Below, piece by piece: positions 46,219 to 54,092 of a stretch of 64,000 nt of DNA; position 1 is the first letter of the stretch; each line of letters begins with the position of its first letter. A program made the translations under genes and the position numbers. Under the pieces are notes generated by a model, which was not told the origin of the DNA, made no database searches, and worked only from the letters and a program-made list of their open reading frames with translations. Location of the stretch: NCBI GenBank assembly GCA_965217825.1, contig OZ244571.1:4464001-4528000 (forward strand), written 5' to 3'. This DNA comes from VXNE01 sp965217825. Its GTDB lineage: Bacteria; Pseudomonadota; Gammaproteobacteria; Pseudomonadales; Azotimanducaceae.

Positions 46219-46455
46219 ATGTCGAGCGGATTGATACCCCCTGAACAACTGATCGAACGCGATGGTGATGTCATCCGGTTCAAAGGAGTTTCCGATTCCG
46301 GGATCAAAGGCGCAGGACTTGCCATATTGAGCCCCTCTACTTCCTTCACGCAGTCAAACGAACTTGGCAGTTTACGCTCGGTGTCTTCCGTCGAGGAAGC
46401 CTGTTTGGAAGGCCAGAAGATTGCGATGGAGCTTCAACGAATCTTCGACAAGTAG
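46219..46455 (+). CDS. Hypothetical small protein, cargo gene 1
   Basis: This 78-aa unrecognised protein begins MSSGLIPPEQLIERDGDVIR and ends in a helix (ACLEGQKIAMELQRIFDK). ATG 46219 is preceded by a GGAGAGAGG 11 bp upstream, which supports translation. Base composition is clearly lower in GC than the flanking chromosome. The next gene starts 12 bp after its stop, so the pair is probably one operon carried by the integrative element. A defence or toxin-antitoxin role is only a guess from position. Confidence 0.55.
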   Translation: MSSGLIPPEQLIERDGDVIRFKGVSDSGIKGAGLAILSPSTSFTQSNELGSLRSVSSVEEACLEGQKIAMELQRIFDK

Positions 46456-46467
46456 TCCAAACTCCCC

Positions 46468-46989
46468 ATGCTGTTCGCGGACACGTCCCCTCTGGGCGTC
46501 CAGCGGGATTTGCAGACCATATACGCGTTAGTCACTGGCTTCTGCGCCAGATTCCCCGACGCTTCCGCCGATCTGAATACGAACCGCGCGATGGGCGTCA
46601 TGTTCGGGATGAGGCAAGATTTTCCTCATAGAGACGGCATTGACAAGGCAAGTCCATTCAAGAAGGCCGCGAACTTCGTTTGCAACTGGATTGCAGCGAA
46701 GCCAATCACCCTAAGCCCTTCTCCGTTCGAACACGTCAACGAGGTGTTTGCGCTCATGGTCGCCATCGAGAGTCTTCATGGAGCAACGCTCGGCGGCGAC
46801 AGGACTCTGTCCAATAGAATCGAACTGTCGCGCCACTCGTTGTTGGACATCATCGAGGCGTTAGCCAACGTCACGCCGGTGACTCACTTCAAGTTGGTTT
46901 CTGTCCTGCTAGAGCAGATGGCTTACAAGACCAATTCCGACTGCCAATATCCGAACGTTCTTACCACGGGTGACAACGAATTGCCCTGA
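46468..46989 (+). CDS. Hypothetical protein, cargo gene 2
   Basis: This 173-aa protein of unknown family is mostly alpha-helical (RDLQTIYALVTGFCARFPDA, ALMVAIESLHGATLGGD, LLDIIEALANVTP) with no membrane segment or signal peptide. GC is about 50 percent against well over 60 percent around it. It follows cargo gene 1 by 12 bp and ends about 300 bp before the right repeat of the element. Confidence 0.55.
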   Translation: MLFADTSPLGVQRDLQTIYALVTGFCARFPDASADLNTNRAMGVMFGMRQDFPHRDGIDKASPFKKAANFVCNWIAAKPITLSPSPFEHVNEVFALMVAIESLHGATLGGDRTLSNRIELSRHSLLDIIEALANVTPVTHFKLVSVLLEQMAYKTNSDCQYPNVLTTGDNELP

Positions 46990-47294
46990 TTCCTTCGGTG
47001 GAGTCAACTAGATAATTCCCCTTTTTTGGCGTGCGCCGCCACCGTGATTGGATGCCGTAGCCCCGTGTCAACTTCCGCCGGTCCACGGCGCAGGTCGCGC
47101 CCAGTCAGCCGCCTGACGATGGCAACCGCGCTTTCGACGATTCTCTGTAGCGTCGCGTCGTCCACGGTGTCATCGTCCGGCAGGTCGCGCAACGGGGTGG
47201 CGCGCGTTGCTCGCTCGCCGAAAGTCCGTCGATTCCGCCAGCGAATGCGGCGACGAAAGTATCGAGCGGCGCTACACCGGCGACCGGCGCGGCT
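46990..47294. other. Right end of the integrative element; no gene recognised
   Basis: This ~300-bp stretch has an open minus-strand frame (DLPDDDTVDDATLQRIVESA then VAIVRRLTGRDLRRG) that looks codon-like but matches nothing I recognise and has no start before it runs into phyH sequence. It may be the end of a former cargo gene. No terminator or promoter is evident. Confidence 0.3.
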
Positions 47295-47317
47295 TTTTCT
47301 CGGATCGGCGGACGGGG

Positions 47318-48487
47318 CTAGATCCCGAGATCGAGCAGGTTGTAGTCCTTGATGCGGTCCCGGGCCGCGTCGTTCCACTCGAACGTCGTGCCTTCGCTGA
47401 CATGGGGTTGATAACGAAAAGGCACCTCGTCGGGGAACCGCTGATGGCGGGCGTCGATCGCGTAACCGAGGATCCGGGACCGTTCGCGGACGCGGTCCGC
47501 ATCGTAGATGATCTTGTCGCTGCCCGGGCTGTGGATGCCATTGCCCCTCGCGCCGAGTATCGACTTGCGCCGGTGGAAACCAAAGTTGATGGTGACGCGG
47601 ATATCCGTGCTGGTGTTGGCGAATGAGCCGTGTATGGCCTGGCGATTGCACATGCCGACATCGCCGGGCGCACAGAGCAGCGGAACAGCGTCCTGTAGTC
47701 GGTCCGAGCGCGCCGCATTGCACATTCCCTTGATGTCAGCCCTGGCGAGATGCGAGCCGGGCACGATCCAGAGACCGTTGGCGGCGTTGCAGCCGTACAA
47801 CTGCGCCATGAAATTGAAGCCGTGGCTGCCCTTGTCGAAGATCGGCGTATCCCAGTGCGTGGTGCCGTCCTGATGCCAGGCCACGGAACCGCCGAGTCCC
47901 GGTTGCTTGATGAAGATCACTTCGTTGAAAGGCGTGAAGTCGTCGCCGTTGATCGCGGCCGCAACGCGGAGCAGATCGGGATGTCCGTATACGCGAAGAC
48001 AGGCGTCTGAATACTGCAGGGAACCTGAGACCACCTGAAGCACATGGTCCGGCGCATCTTCGGGCGGGGTCGGTTCGATCATCTTCGCGGGGTGCCTGCC
48101 CTGGTTGTGTTGCGTTCCGCCGATCGGATCGGACAGCGGTTTGACCAGCGAAAACCCGAACATCTCGCGGCCGGCGTTCAGCGCCGGACGCCCGTGCCGG
48201 TCAAGTCTCACGCCAGGTTCCTTAGGTGCCCGATCAAGGATGCGGTCGACATCCCGCTCCAGATCGCGAAGCTCTTCCGGTCGGAGAACGTTCTCAAAGA
48301 CGTAGAAGCCGCAGCGCCAATACGCTTCCAGAATGTCTTCGCTGAGAGACCCGTCCGCGTTGAAACGAATGGGGCCGCGATTGCCCAACGTGCGGGCGCG
48401 CGCCTCGCCGGCCGATCGATAGGCCGCCATGGCCGATTCGTGTTCGCCGTAGTCCGTGGCAATCGGGCCTATGGAACTCAGTGACAT
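47318..48487 (-). CDS. phyH: Phytanoyl-CoA dioxygenase family protein
   Basis: This 389-aa Fe(II)/2-oxoglutarate dioxygenase has the iron ligands in VAWHQDGTTHWDTP (HxD) and a distal His in RQAIHGSFANTSTDIRVTIN, followed by the 2-oxoglutarate Arg. The lower N-terminal region IRFNADGSLSEDILEAYWRC matches the PhyH entry. Start ATG 48487 (MSLSSIGPIATDYGEHE) fits the family; the open frame upstream includes repeat and receptor debris. Its last 38 residues are duplicated at 45164-45302. Before the insertion it was directly upstream of the crotonase gene. Substrate unknown, likely an alpha-methyl or long-chain acyl-CoA or a natural product. Confidence 0.85.
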   Translation of the reverse strand: MSLSSIGPIATDYGEHESAMAAYRSAGEARARTLGNRGPIRFNADGSLSEDILEAYWRCGFYVFENVLRPEELRDLERDVDRILDRAPKEPGVRLDRHGRPALNAGREMFGFSLVKPLSDPIGGTQHNQGRHPAKMIEPTPPEDAPDHVLQVVSGSLQYSDACLRVYGHPDLLRVAAAINGDDFTPFNEVIFIKQPGLGGSVAWHQDGTTHWDTPIFDKGSHGFNFMAQLYGCNAANGLWIVPGSHLARADIKGMCNAARSDRLQDAVPLLCAPGDVGMCNRQAIHGSFANTSTDIRVTINFGFHRRKSILGARGNGIHSPGSDKIIYDADRVRERSRILGYAIDARHQRFPDEVPFRYQPHVSEGTTFEWNDAARDRIKDYNLLDLGI

Positions 48488-48799
48488 CGCACCCGCTTGT
48501 TTCAAACCTCCGAAATCATGATGGAGGGAGCAACGCATTTGCGCAACCGCGAGCCGGCCGAGTGTTGGCAACAAATAGATCTGTCCGGTTTTAGAACAAA
48601 TGAACTGTCCGGTTTCGCTGCGGGGCCGCGCGGGCATGGCGTGGGCGTCGGCCCCATGTGGAATCCTCGAGGCGTCGAGAAACGCGACGGTGACGGCACC
48701 GGTCGATAGCCCAGGTCGAGTTCCTGAGCGTCGGCGGCGAGTTCGTCGAGCGCGCTGCGGCGGGCGTCGTCCGTTTCGTCCTTGTACCTGCGCAGCTCC
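48488..48799. repeat. Spacer with paired 20-bp direct repeats, possible IS end
   Basis: This stretch contains two direct units, CAAATAGATCTGTCCGGTTT (48572-48591) and CAAATGAACTGTCCGGTTT (48597-48615). Spaced terminal repeats with TGTCC cores are seen at ends of IS21-like elements, but no transposase accompanies them. The rest (48700-48790) encodes YKDETDDARRSALDELAADA on the minus strand, an unrecognised fragment. Confidence 0.35.
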
Positions 48800-49817
48800 T
48801 CGCAACGGCACCGCCGCCTCGAGCAGGACCGAGACGGTCCGCGGCGCGCCGATCCACGCACCCGCTCCCGCGATGCCCGCCAGATGGTCCGTGTCGAACA
48901 GGTTGTTGACGGTCGCGCGAACACGGATGGTCCGCCCGATGTCACGCGTCTCCCAGGCCGCCTCGATGTGCAGGTCGGTCGTACCGTGGCGTGGCAGGCG
49001 CCACGCGTTGGCCGGGTCGACTCAGCGTTCGCCCGTGACCTTGTGCGTCGCTCCCGCCCGCAGGCGTCCGCCGCGCCATTCCAGGGAACCGACGAGCATG
49101 TCGGCCGGTACGCCGGCCACCAGTTCGACGCCGCTCGACTCGACGCCGCCGGCGTTCACGAACGCGCCCTCCGTGCCGATCAGGAAATCCGGTCCCGCGA
49201 CGTCGCGACCGTCCACGAACACGATCCGGTTGCGAAATGCGATGTCGTACCAGGTCGCCGCGAACGACGCCCGCTGCCGCACGTACCTGACACCGAGTTC
49301 CACGTTCCGGGCCGTCTCCGGCTCGATCCGCTCGAGCATCGATGCCGGCCGTTCGAGCAGCAGGTCCGAGAGGGCCTTGGTATTGTCCGCGTAGCCCGCG
49401 AAGGCCTCCAGCCCGGAGACCGGCAACTGCGCGGTGGCGCCGGCCGACCACAGCACGGGCGACGCGGATTCCACCGACGCGGACGGACACGGTCGTGGAC
49501 CAGTCGTCGAAGCCGAACGGGTCGCCTTCGTGGACCGACACCCCCGGCAGGTTGTCCGCCACCGCGAGCACGCTCGTCAGCGGGGTCTGCTCCCGGCGCA
49601 TCGCCTCCGACGCCGCCGCGCTCGAGTACGCGGCCCCGCGCCGCGCCACCACCACGACCTCCTCGATCCTCTCGGCCCGCTCGGGTTGCCCCGTCCCGGC
49701 ACAACCTCGGCACTCGCGCCTGTCGCGCAGCCGCAGAGGAGGCAGAACCATCCGTTCAATCGCGCCGATCGGGACCCCGCCGCATGCGTCCGCCAACGCG
49801 CGGGGATCGACCGGCAC
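48800..49817 (-). pseudogene. TonB-dependent receptor, internally deleted and interrupted
   Basis: The N-terminal part shows ERIEEVVVVARR followed by the plug segment TSVLAVADNLPGVSVHEGDP and FGFDDWSTTVSVR. Near 49490 the sequence jumps, in another frame, to late beta-barrel strands (SPVLWSAGATAQLPVSGLEA, IEPETARNVELGVRY, FRNRIVFVDGRDVAG). A TGA at 49022-49024 then interrupts the frame before the last strands (TTDLHIEAAWETRDIG, RVRATVNNLFDTDHLAG). Most of the barrel is missing, so this is a dead gene. The plug is repeated at 50240-50400. Confidence 0.8.
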
Positions 49818-49844
49818 CCGGGCGCTTCCGACCCGGCGCCCATT

Positions 49845-50117
49845 TCAGTTCGATAGGTCGCGCAGCGCCTTTCCGGCCCTGAACGCCGGCAACCGCGCCG
49901 CCGCGATGTCGATGGTCTCGCCCGTGCGCGGGTTGCGTCCGGCGCGCGCTGCGCGATCGCGGACCTCGAACGTGCCGAACCCCGGGATTCTCACCGACTC
50001 ACCCTCGGCCAGCCTCGCCGCCACGGTCTCGAGCACCGCCTCCACCACCCGCTCCGCCGTTGTCCGGCTGACGTCCGCGCCGACCGCGACGGCTTCAACG
50101 AGCTGCTTCTTGTTCAT
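49845..50117 (-). CDS. HU-family DNA-binding protein
   Basis: This 90-aa histone-like protein begins MNKKQLVEAVAVGADVSRTT and has the HU/IHF core VRIPGFGTFEVRDRAARAGR followed by NPRTGETIDIAAARLPAFRA and GKALRDL. It binds and bends DNA as a dimer. A TATAAT-like sequence lies about 90 bp upstream on the minus strand (50205-50210). It sits between two copies of the same receptor plug fragment and may be an accessory, not the main chromosomal, HU. Confidence 0.92.
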   Translation of the reverse strand: MNKKQLVEAVAVGADVSRTTAERVVEAVLETVAARLAEGESVRIPGFGTFEVRDRAARAGRNPRTGETIDIAAARLPAFRAGKALRDLSN

Positions 50118-50239
50118 GGTCCATTTCCCTCCCTCACCTTCGTTTTCGCGCTCTTGACGCGGCCCGCACCAGACGAAGTCAACATCATCTGGTGACGAAA
50201 CAGAATTATATCTTAATCCGTTAATCCTTTTTCTTACCG

Positions 50240-50400
50240 TCGTTTGGAAGCCCCGCACAGACACGGCCGTGGACCAGTCGTCGAAGCCGAACGGGTCGCC
50301 TTCGTGGACGGACACGCCCCGCAGGCTGTCCGCGACCGCGAGCACGCTCGTCAGCGGGGTCTGCTCCCTGCGCGTCGGTTCAAGCCCGGCGCGATCCGCC
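50240..50400 (-). pseudogene. Second copy of the TonB-receptor plug fragment
   Basis: This is close to 49487-49614 at both DNA and protein level: TSVLAVADSLRGVSVHEGDP followed by FGFDDWSTAVSVRGFQTT. It is in the same orientation and happens to be in frame with the downstream HU gene. It has no start, no barrel and no signal peptide. It is evidence of duplication and loss of receptor genes at this locus. Confidence 0.8.
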
Positions 50401-50530
50401 CACGCGGAGTGCGATCGGCCTCGCAAGTTTTTGAACAAGAAAAACTTTTTCAAACATAAAATTAATGTTTTCTATCAAGGTTATATACAAATACTAAATC
50501 TTTCGATAAAGTGTGGAACTCAACTGCAAA
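50401..50530. other. AT-rich island without a gene
   Basis: This stretch of about 110 bp is strongly AT-rich in an otherwise very GC-rich area. It contains the hairpin AGTTTTT-GAACAAG-AAAAACT and several TATA-like stretches. It could hold a promoter for rightward or leftward transcription. I could not assign one. Confidence 0.4.
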
Positions 50531-50630
50531 GCAGTCTGGCGGCGCTTCCATGGAGGCCGCCGTAAAGAAAACGACGCAGATCCCGGAGGCGACTTGTGGA
50601 AGCGGCGTGGTCCACTGTGAGAGATCGTAG

Positions 50631-50661
50631 CGGAAGCCGGAAGCCGGAAGCCGGAAGCCGG
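50631..50661. repeat. Heptanucleotide repeat CGGAAGC x4
   Basis: Four exact tandem copies of CGGAAGC plus a partial fifth end just before an ATG at 50664. A 7-bp unit could vary in number by slippage and change spacing to the start codon of the exported-protein remnant. Confidence 0.85.
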
Positions 50662-50663
50662 CC

Positions 50664-51200
50664 ATGACTGCGCCCCGGTTCCGGGGACGCGCCCGCCCGC
50701 GATCGCCTGATCCGCCGCCCCGCCGCCGCGGGGTCCTCCCGAAGGCCCTTTTCCGCGCGCTCGTCGTTGCGCTCGCCGCCGTCGCCTAGCCCGGCATCGC
50801 CTCCGCCCAGACGGACATCCCCTCGAACTGGGAACTCACCCCCTCCGGGCTCGACGTCGGCGACCGCTCCCGGCTGCTGATCGCCACTTCCGGGACGCGC
50901 CATGCCTGGACGACAACCATCAGCAACTACAACACCTTCGTCCAGAACGCCACGAACTCCGGACACCGCTCCGTCCGGGCGTTCAGCTCCGGCTTCCGCG
51001 TCGTCGGCAGCACCGCCGACATCCACGCCCGCGACAACACCTCCACCACCTATACCTCTTCGAACAAGGGCGTCCCCATCTACTGGCTCCGCGCTGGTGT
51101 TCGGCTACACCGTGCAGCCCGGGACGAGGATGCCGACGGCAGATGATATGCGTGGTGCCTTACGGAGAAGTCGTCGGCGACCGCAGGCTGACGGTCGAGT
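50664..51200 (+). pseudogene. Exported surface-protein module with a stop in its signal peptide
   Basis: From ATG 50664 a signal-peptide-like N-terminus (LFRALVVALAAVA) is interrupted by TAG at 50787-50789 and resumes in frame as PGIASAQTD, a normal cleavage region. A recognisable secreted module follows: NWELTPSGLDVGDRSRLLIA, ISNYNTFVQNATNSGHRSV, RVVGSTADIHARDN, GVPIYWL. A further frameshift near 51100 precedes FGYTVQPG and DEDADG pieces. Such modules are common in large repetitive exported proteins of marine and symbiotic bacteria. The gene is dead, unless the TAG is suppressed. Confidence 0.7.
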
Positions 51201-51239
51201 AGGGCTCGCAGCAGGAACAGCATTCAAAGAGGAACGAAA

Positions 51240-52494
51240 ATGAGTAAATTTTCAGGCGAGGCTATGAATTTCAAGATCGGCAAATACATACAGCAATCGA
51301 TCGCGATAGCGGCGACGTTCATGTGCATGAGCGCCGCGGGCGACGTGCTGGTTTCCAACTTCTTCGACAACAACTCTGCTGATCGAGGATCCATTGATGA
51401 TTCAACTTATAAAGTCAGTTGCAAAAATGGTCTTGTCGATGACGATCCTTGTGATCTGGAAAATCACAAAGTAGCAATGAGCTTCACAGTGGGCGGGGAG
51501 CTCGATTACGCATTTGAGGGAGTGCAGATAGAACTTAAAACGACAGGTACTTTCGGAAGGGTCAATGTTTATTTGGATAGATGGTTCTTCCTCATGGAAC
51601 GATACAACTACTTCCAAGGACGTGATACGTTTAGCGGTCCTTGGCGCTAGAGCACTGACCGCTGATAGACTGACGCTCTGGTACTACGAATGTCCGATGG
51701 GACGAATCAAGCACTGGATACAATTTCGGACCAGTTATCCCATCTACATCGGCAACTCAGATCTCACGGGGTCATTTACTGTAACAAACGGGTCGATCAA
51801 CAAGGTCAAGAGGATCAGGTGGACTTACGAGTACATACACGGAATAAAACGAAAGGTCACTAGAGAGTACAGGCTGCGAGTCATACCTGATGCTACGGCT
51901 GAAAACGTAACTATTTCACTGGATTCTTCTGGAACTGGCTTGCACACTTTAGGTTTAGTCGGGGAGATAGACGCGCTTGTGATACCCGACGCCAATCAGC
52001 CCCCTACGCTGTCGATCAGTCCTAACCATCCCGACTCAAAGGGAGCCGACGGTGAGGGCATGTGCATGGAGGACAATAAGAACGGTACTGGCACTTGTGA
52101 AGATGGCTACAAGATGACGTTCACTACCACTCTTTCGGGAACTCCCATATCTCAATATCGTTTTGAGGTAAAAACCCTTCAAGGAAAGAATATGGGCACA
52201 GCGACTCCATGCAGAGGGAGCACAAAAGCGTGCAAGGCTAACGGAGACGACTACTATCCCGGATCTTGGGTTCAGTTTCTAATAATGGTGAAAGACTCCA
52301 GCGATGCTCTGGTCTTCGAAAATCCGGCTCCTACTATTGTCTACTTGGTGGACGATGACGTAAGCGACGAAGCCGACGAGTCCGTAGTGGTGAAGCTCCA
52401 CGAAGCCTACACAGTAGGCGATAAGAGCAAGCGATATTGCCCTATAAGCATCACTGTCAGTCATGCTGACGGAATGATTCTGGACAACGATTAA
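51240..52494 (+). pseudogene. Frameshifted exported protein (choice-of-anchor-like start)
   Basis: ATG 51240 follows GAGGA by 8 bp. A signal peptide (QQSIAIAATFMCMSAAG) leads to a segment like choice-of-anchor R domains (VLVSNFFDNNSADRGSIDDS, VAMSFTVGGELDYAFEGVQI). Near 51580 a one-base frameshift moves the frame to DGSSSWNDTTTSKDVIRLAV; the second frame then stays open to 52494. The C-terminus (ISITVSHADGMILDND) resembles the edge of a Calx-beta-type strand. GC is under 50 percent, lower than neighbours, suggesting transfer. Confidence 0.6.
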
Positions 52495-52642
52495 AGTGAG
52501 CACAGTAGCTGCGGGTTTCGGCCCCTCGACGTGAGCCAGCGCGAATTCCGACAGCAGTTCATCCACCCCCTTGGCGGCACGTCGAACCTGAGCGCACCAG
52601 ACGCCCCATTGTCAACAATATCGTTGTCAACAAAATAGTTGA
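52495..52642. other. Spacer without recognised features
   Basis: About 150 bp between the frameshifted exported protein and the ATPase. TTGTCAACAATATCGTTGTC at 52612 contains an imperfect inverted repeat. Nothing else is supported. Confidence 0.3.
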
Positions 52643-54092
52643 ATAGCAATCTGGCCGGCGAGAGGGCTGCTTGGTCGGAGACGGAATGCGATCTCCACCG
52701 GCCGCTGGGTCAGCGGCGACGATTTTTTCGACCGCGAGCGCGAACTGTCGCTGCTGGAGGCGCGGGTTCGGGAACGTAATCACCTGCTGGTCTCGGGCCA
52801 GCGGCGGATGGGCAAGACCAGCCTCCTGCGGGAACTCGGGCGGCGGCTCGAGTCGGACGGCTGGATCTTCCTGTTCGTCGACGTGGAAGGGGCGGGATGT
52901 CCGGAGGACGTGATCACGGACCTGGCGCGAGCGCTGCACCCGGAGCGTACGATGGCCCGGCGCATGGCGTCGGCGATGAAGCAGTGGTTCGACGAGAACG
53001 TCGACGAGCTCAGCGCCTTCGAGTTCGGCGTGAAGTTCCGGGCCGGACTTGACGCCGGAAGCTGGCGGCGGCACGGCGACGACCTCCTGCGGGGGTGCGC
53101 CGCGCTCGAGACGCCTGTGCTGCTGGTCGTGGACGAGCTGCCGATCTTCCTTAAGCGCCTGCTGCGGCGCGACGGCGACGCGGAGCGCGTGGACGGGTTT
53201 CTGAGTTGGCTGCGCGGTGCCTTGCAGGGGCTCGGCGACGCCGGCCCCGTGTTGGTCGTCTCGGGGAGCATCGGTCTCGAACCTCTCGTGCGCCGCCTCG
53301 GCCTGGCGGACCGCGTCAACCACCTGTACCCCGTGCGCGTGGGACCCTGGGACCGCGAGACCAGCGTTGCCTGCTTCGGGCGGCTCGCAGCGGAGCACGG
53401 ACTGGGCTTGGACGAGGGCGTGGCGGAGGCGGTGTACGACGCATTGGGGGTAGGTATTCCCCATCACGTTCAGTCGTTCTTCGCGCGCCTCAGGGACTAC
53501 GCGGCGATGCGCGGATCTAGTGCTCCGTCAAACCTAAATCTACGGGTATCTGCGGGTCTTTTTGGCCCCTGGCTTCGTTGCTCCTCCTTGTGTGGTGCCT
53601 GCCACACCGCGTCGTCGCGCCTCGCCAGGAACCAAAAATCCCTCGCAGCTACACTCGCATTTTTAGGCTTGACGGAACACTAGCCGGGTGGGCGTGGCGG
53701 ACATCCGCGACGTGTACGAAGGGGAACTGCTCGGGCCGTCTGGGCAGAACGAACTCGTCCACTACGAGACGAGACTGCGGGAGGCGCTCGGCGACGAGGA
53801 GCATCGATTGGCGATGGAAATGCTGGCCGAGGCGGCGACGGAAGAGATGTTCACGGCGGCGGCCCGGCGCAAGCTTGAGGCGCTCTATTCCCCCGTGGTC
53901 GACGATGCCCCGCAGAGGGTCGCCGACGCACTGGACGTGCTGGTGCACGACGGCTACCTGGAACCGGCGGCGGGCGGCCACCGTTTCGGGTCCCGGCTCC
54001 TTGCGGACTGGTGGTCGGCGCGTTTTCGGGACCGTCATGTGCCGCTGGCGAAGAGGGACGGCGACGGGAAACCGGGGGAGGACGCGTCGTGA
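52643..54092 (+). pseudogene. AAA ATPase 1 of a two-gene system, split by a MITE
   Basis: The N-terminal P-loop ATPase part has GRWVSGDDFFDRERELSLLE, Walker A SGQRRMGKTSLLREL and Walker B PVLLVVDELPIFL, and resembles orphan AAA/STAND-like ATPases. The frame is open from 52643, but no ATG/GTG/TTG precedes the conserved start, so a CTG start or a 5' lesion is possible. A 165-bp MITE at 53518-53682 interrupts the frame. Removing it with one TA joins RDYAAMRGSS directly to RVGVADIRDVYEGELLG in frame, and the C-terminal winged-helix-like half runs to 54092. The stop overlaps the GTG of ATPase 2. Confidence 0.75.
53518..53682. mobile_element. Foldback MITE inserted in ATPase 1
   Basis: This 165-bp element has imperfect inverted ends TAGTGCTCCGTCAAACCTAA and the inverse of TAGTGTTCCGTCAAGCCTAA, with TA at both borders. 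The interior folds back along most of its length. It shares the TAGTG and GTCA positions with the MITE at 34401-34666, so both may have been moved by the same IS630-type transposase. None is encoded here. Confidence 0.85.

Larger units (their letters stand above)
45164..47434. mobile_element. Small integrative element inserted at the 3' end of phyH
   Basis: A segment of about 2.1 kb is bounded by ~139-bp direct repeats of the phyH 3' end. A decayed tyrosine recombinase lies just inside the left repeat, and two small lower-GC genes are cargo. Elements that integrate in a gene end and carry a replacement 3' end leave exactly this layout. The right copy completes the present phyH. Loss of a functional integrase means it is now fixed. 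Confidence 0.7.

Noticed and set aside
47004..47723. Minus-strand open frame of 239 codons as a gene
   Set aside because: Its first two thirds overlap phyH in another frame; only the last ~75 codons lie outside and match nothing recognisable.
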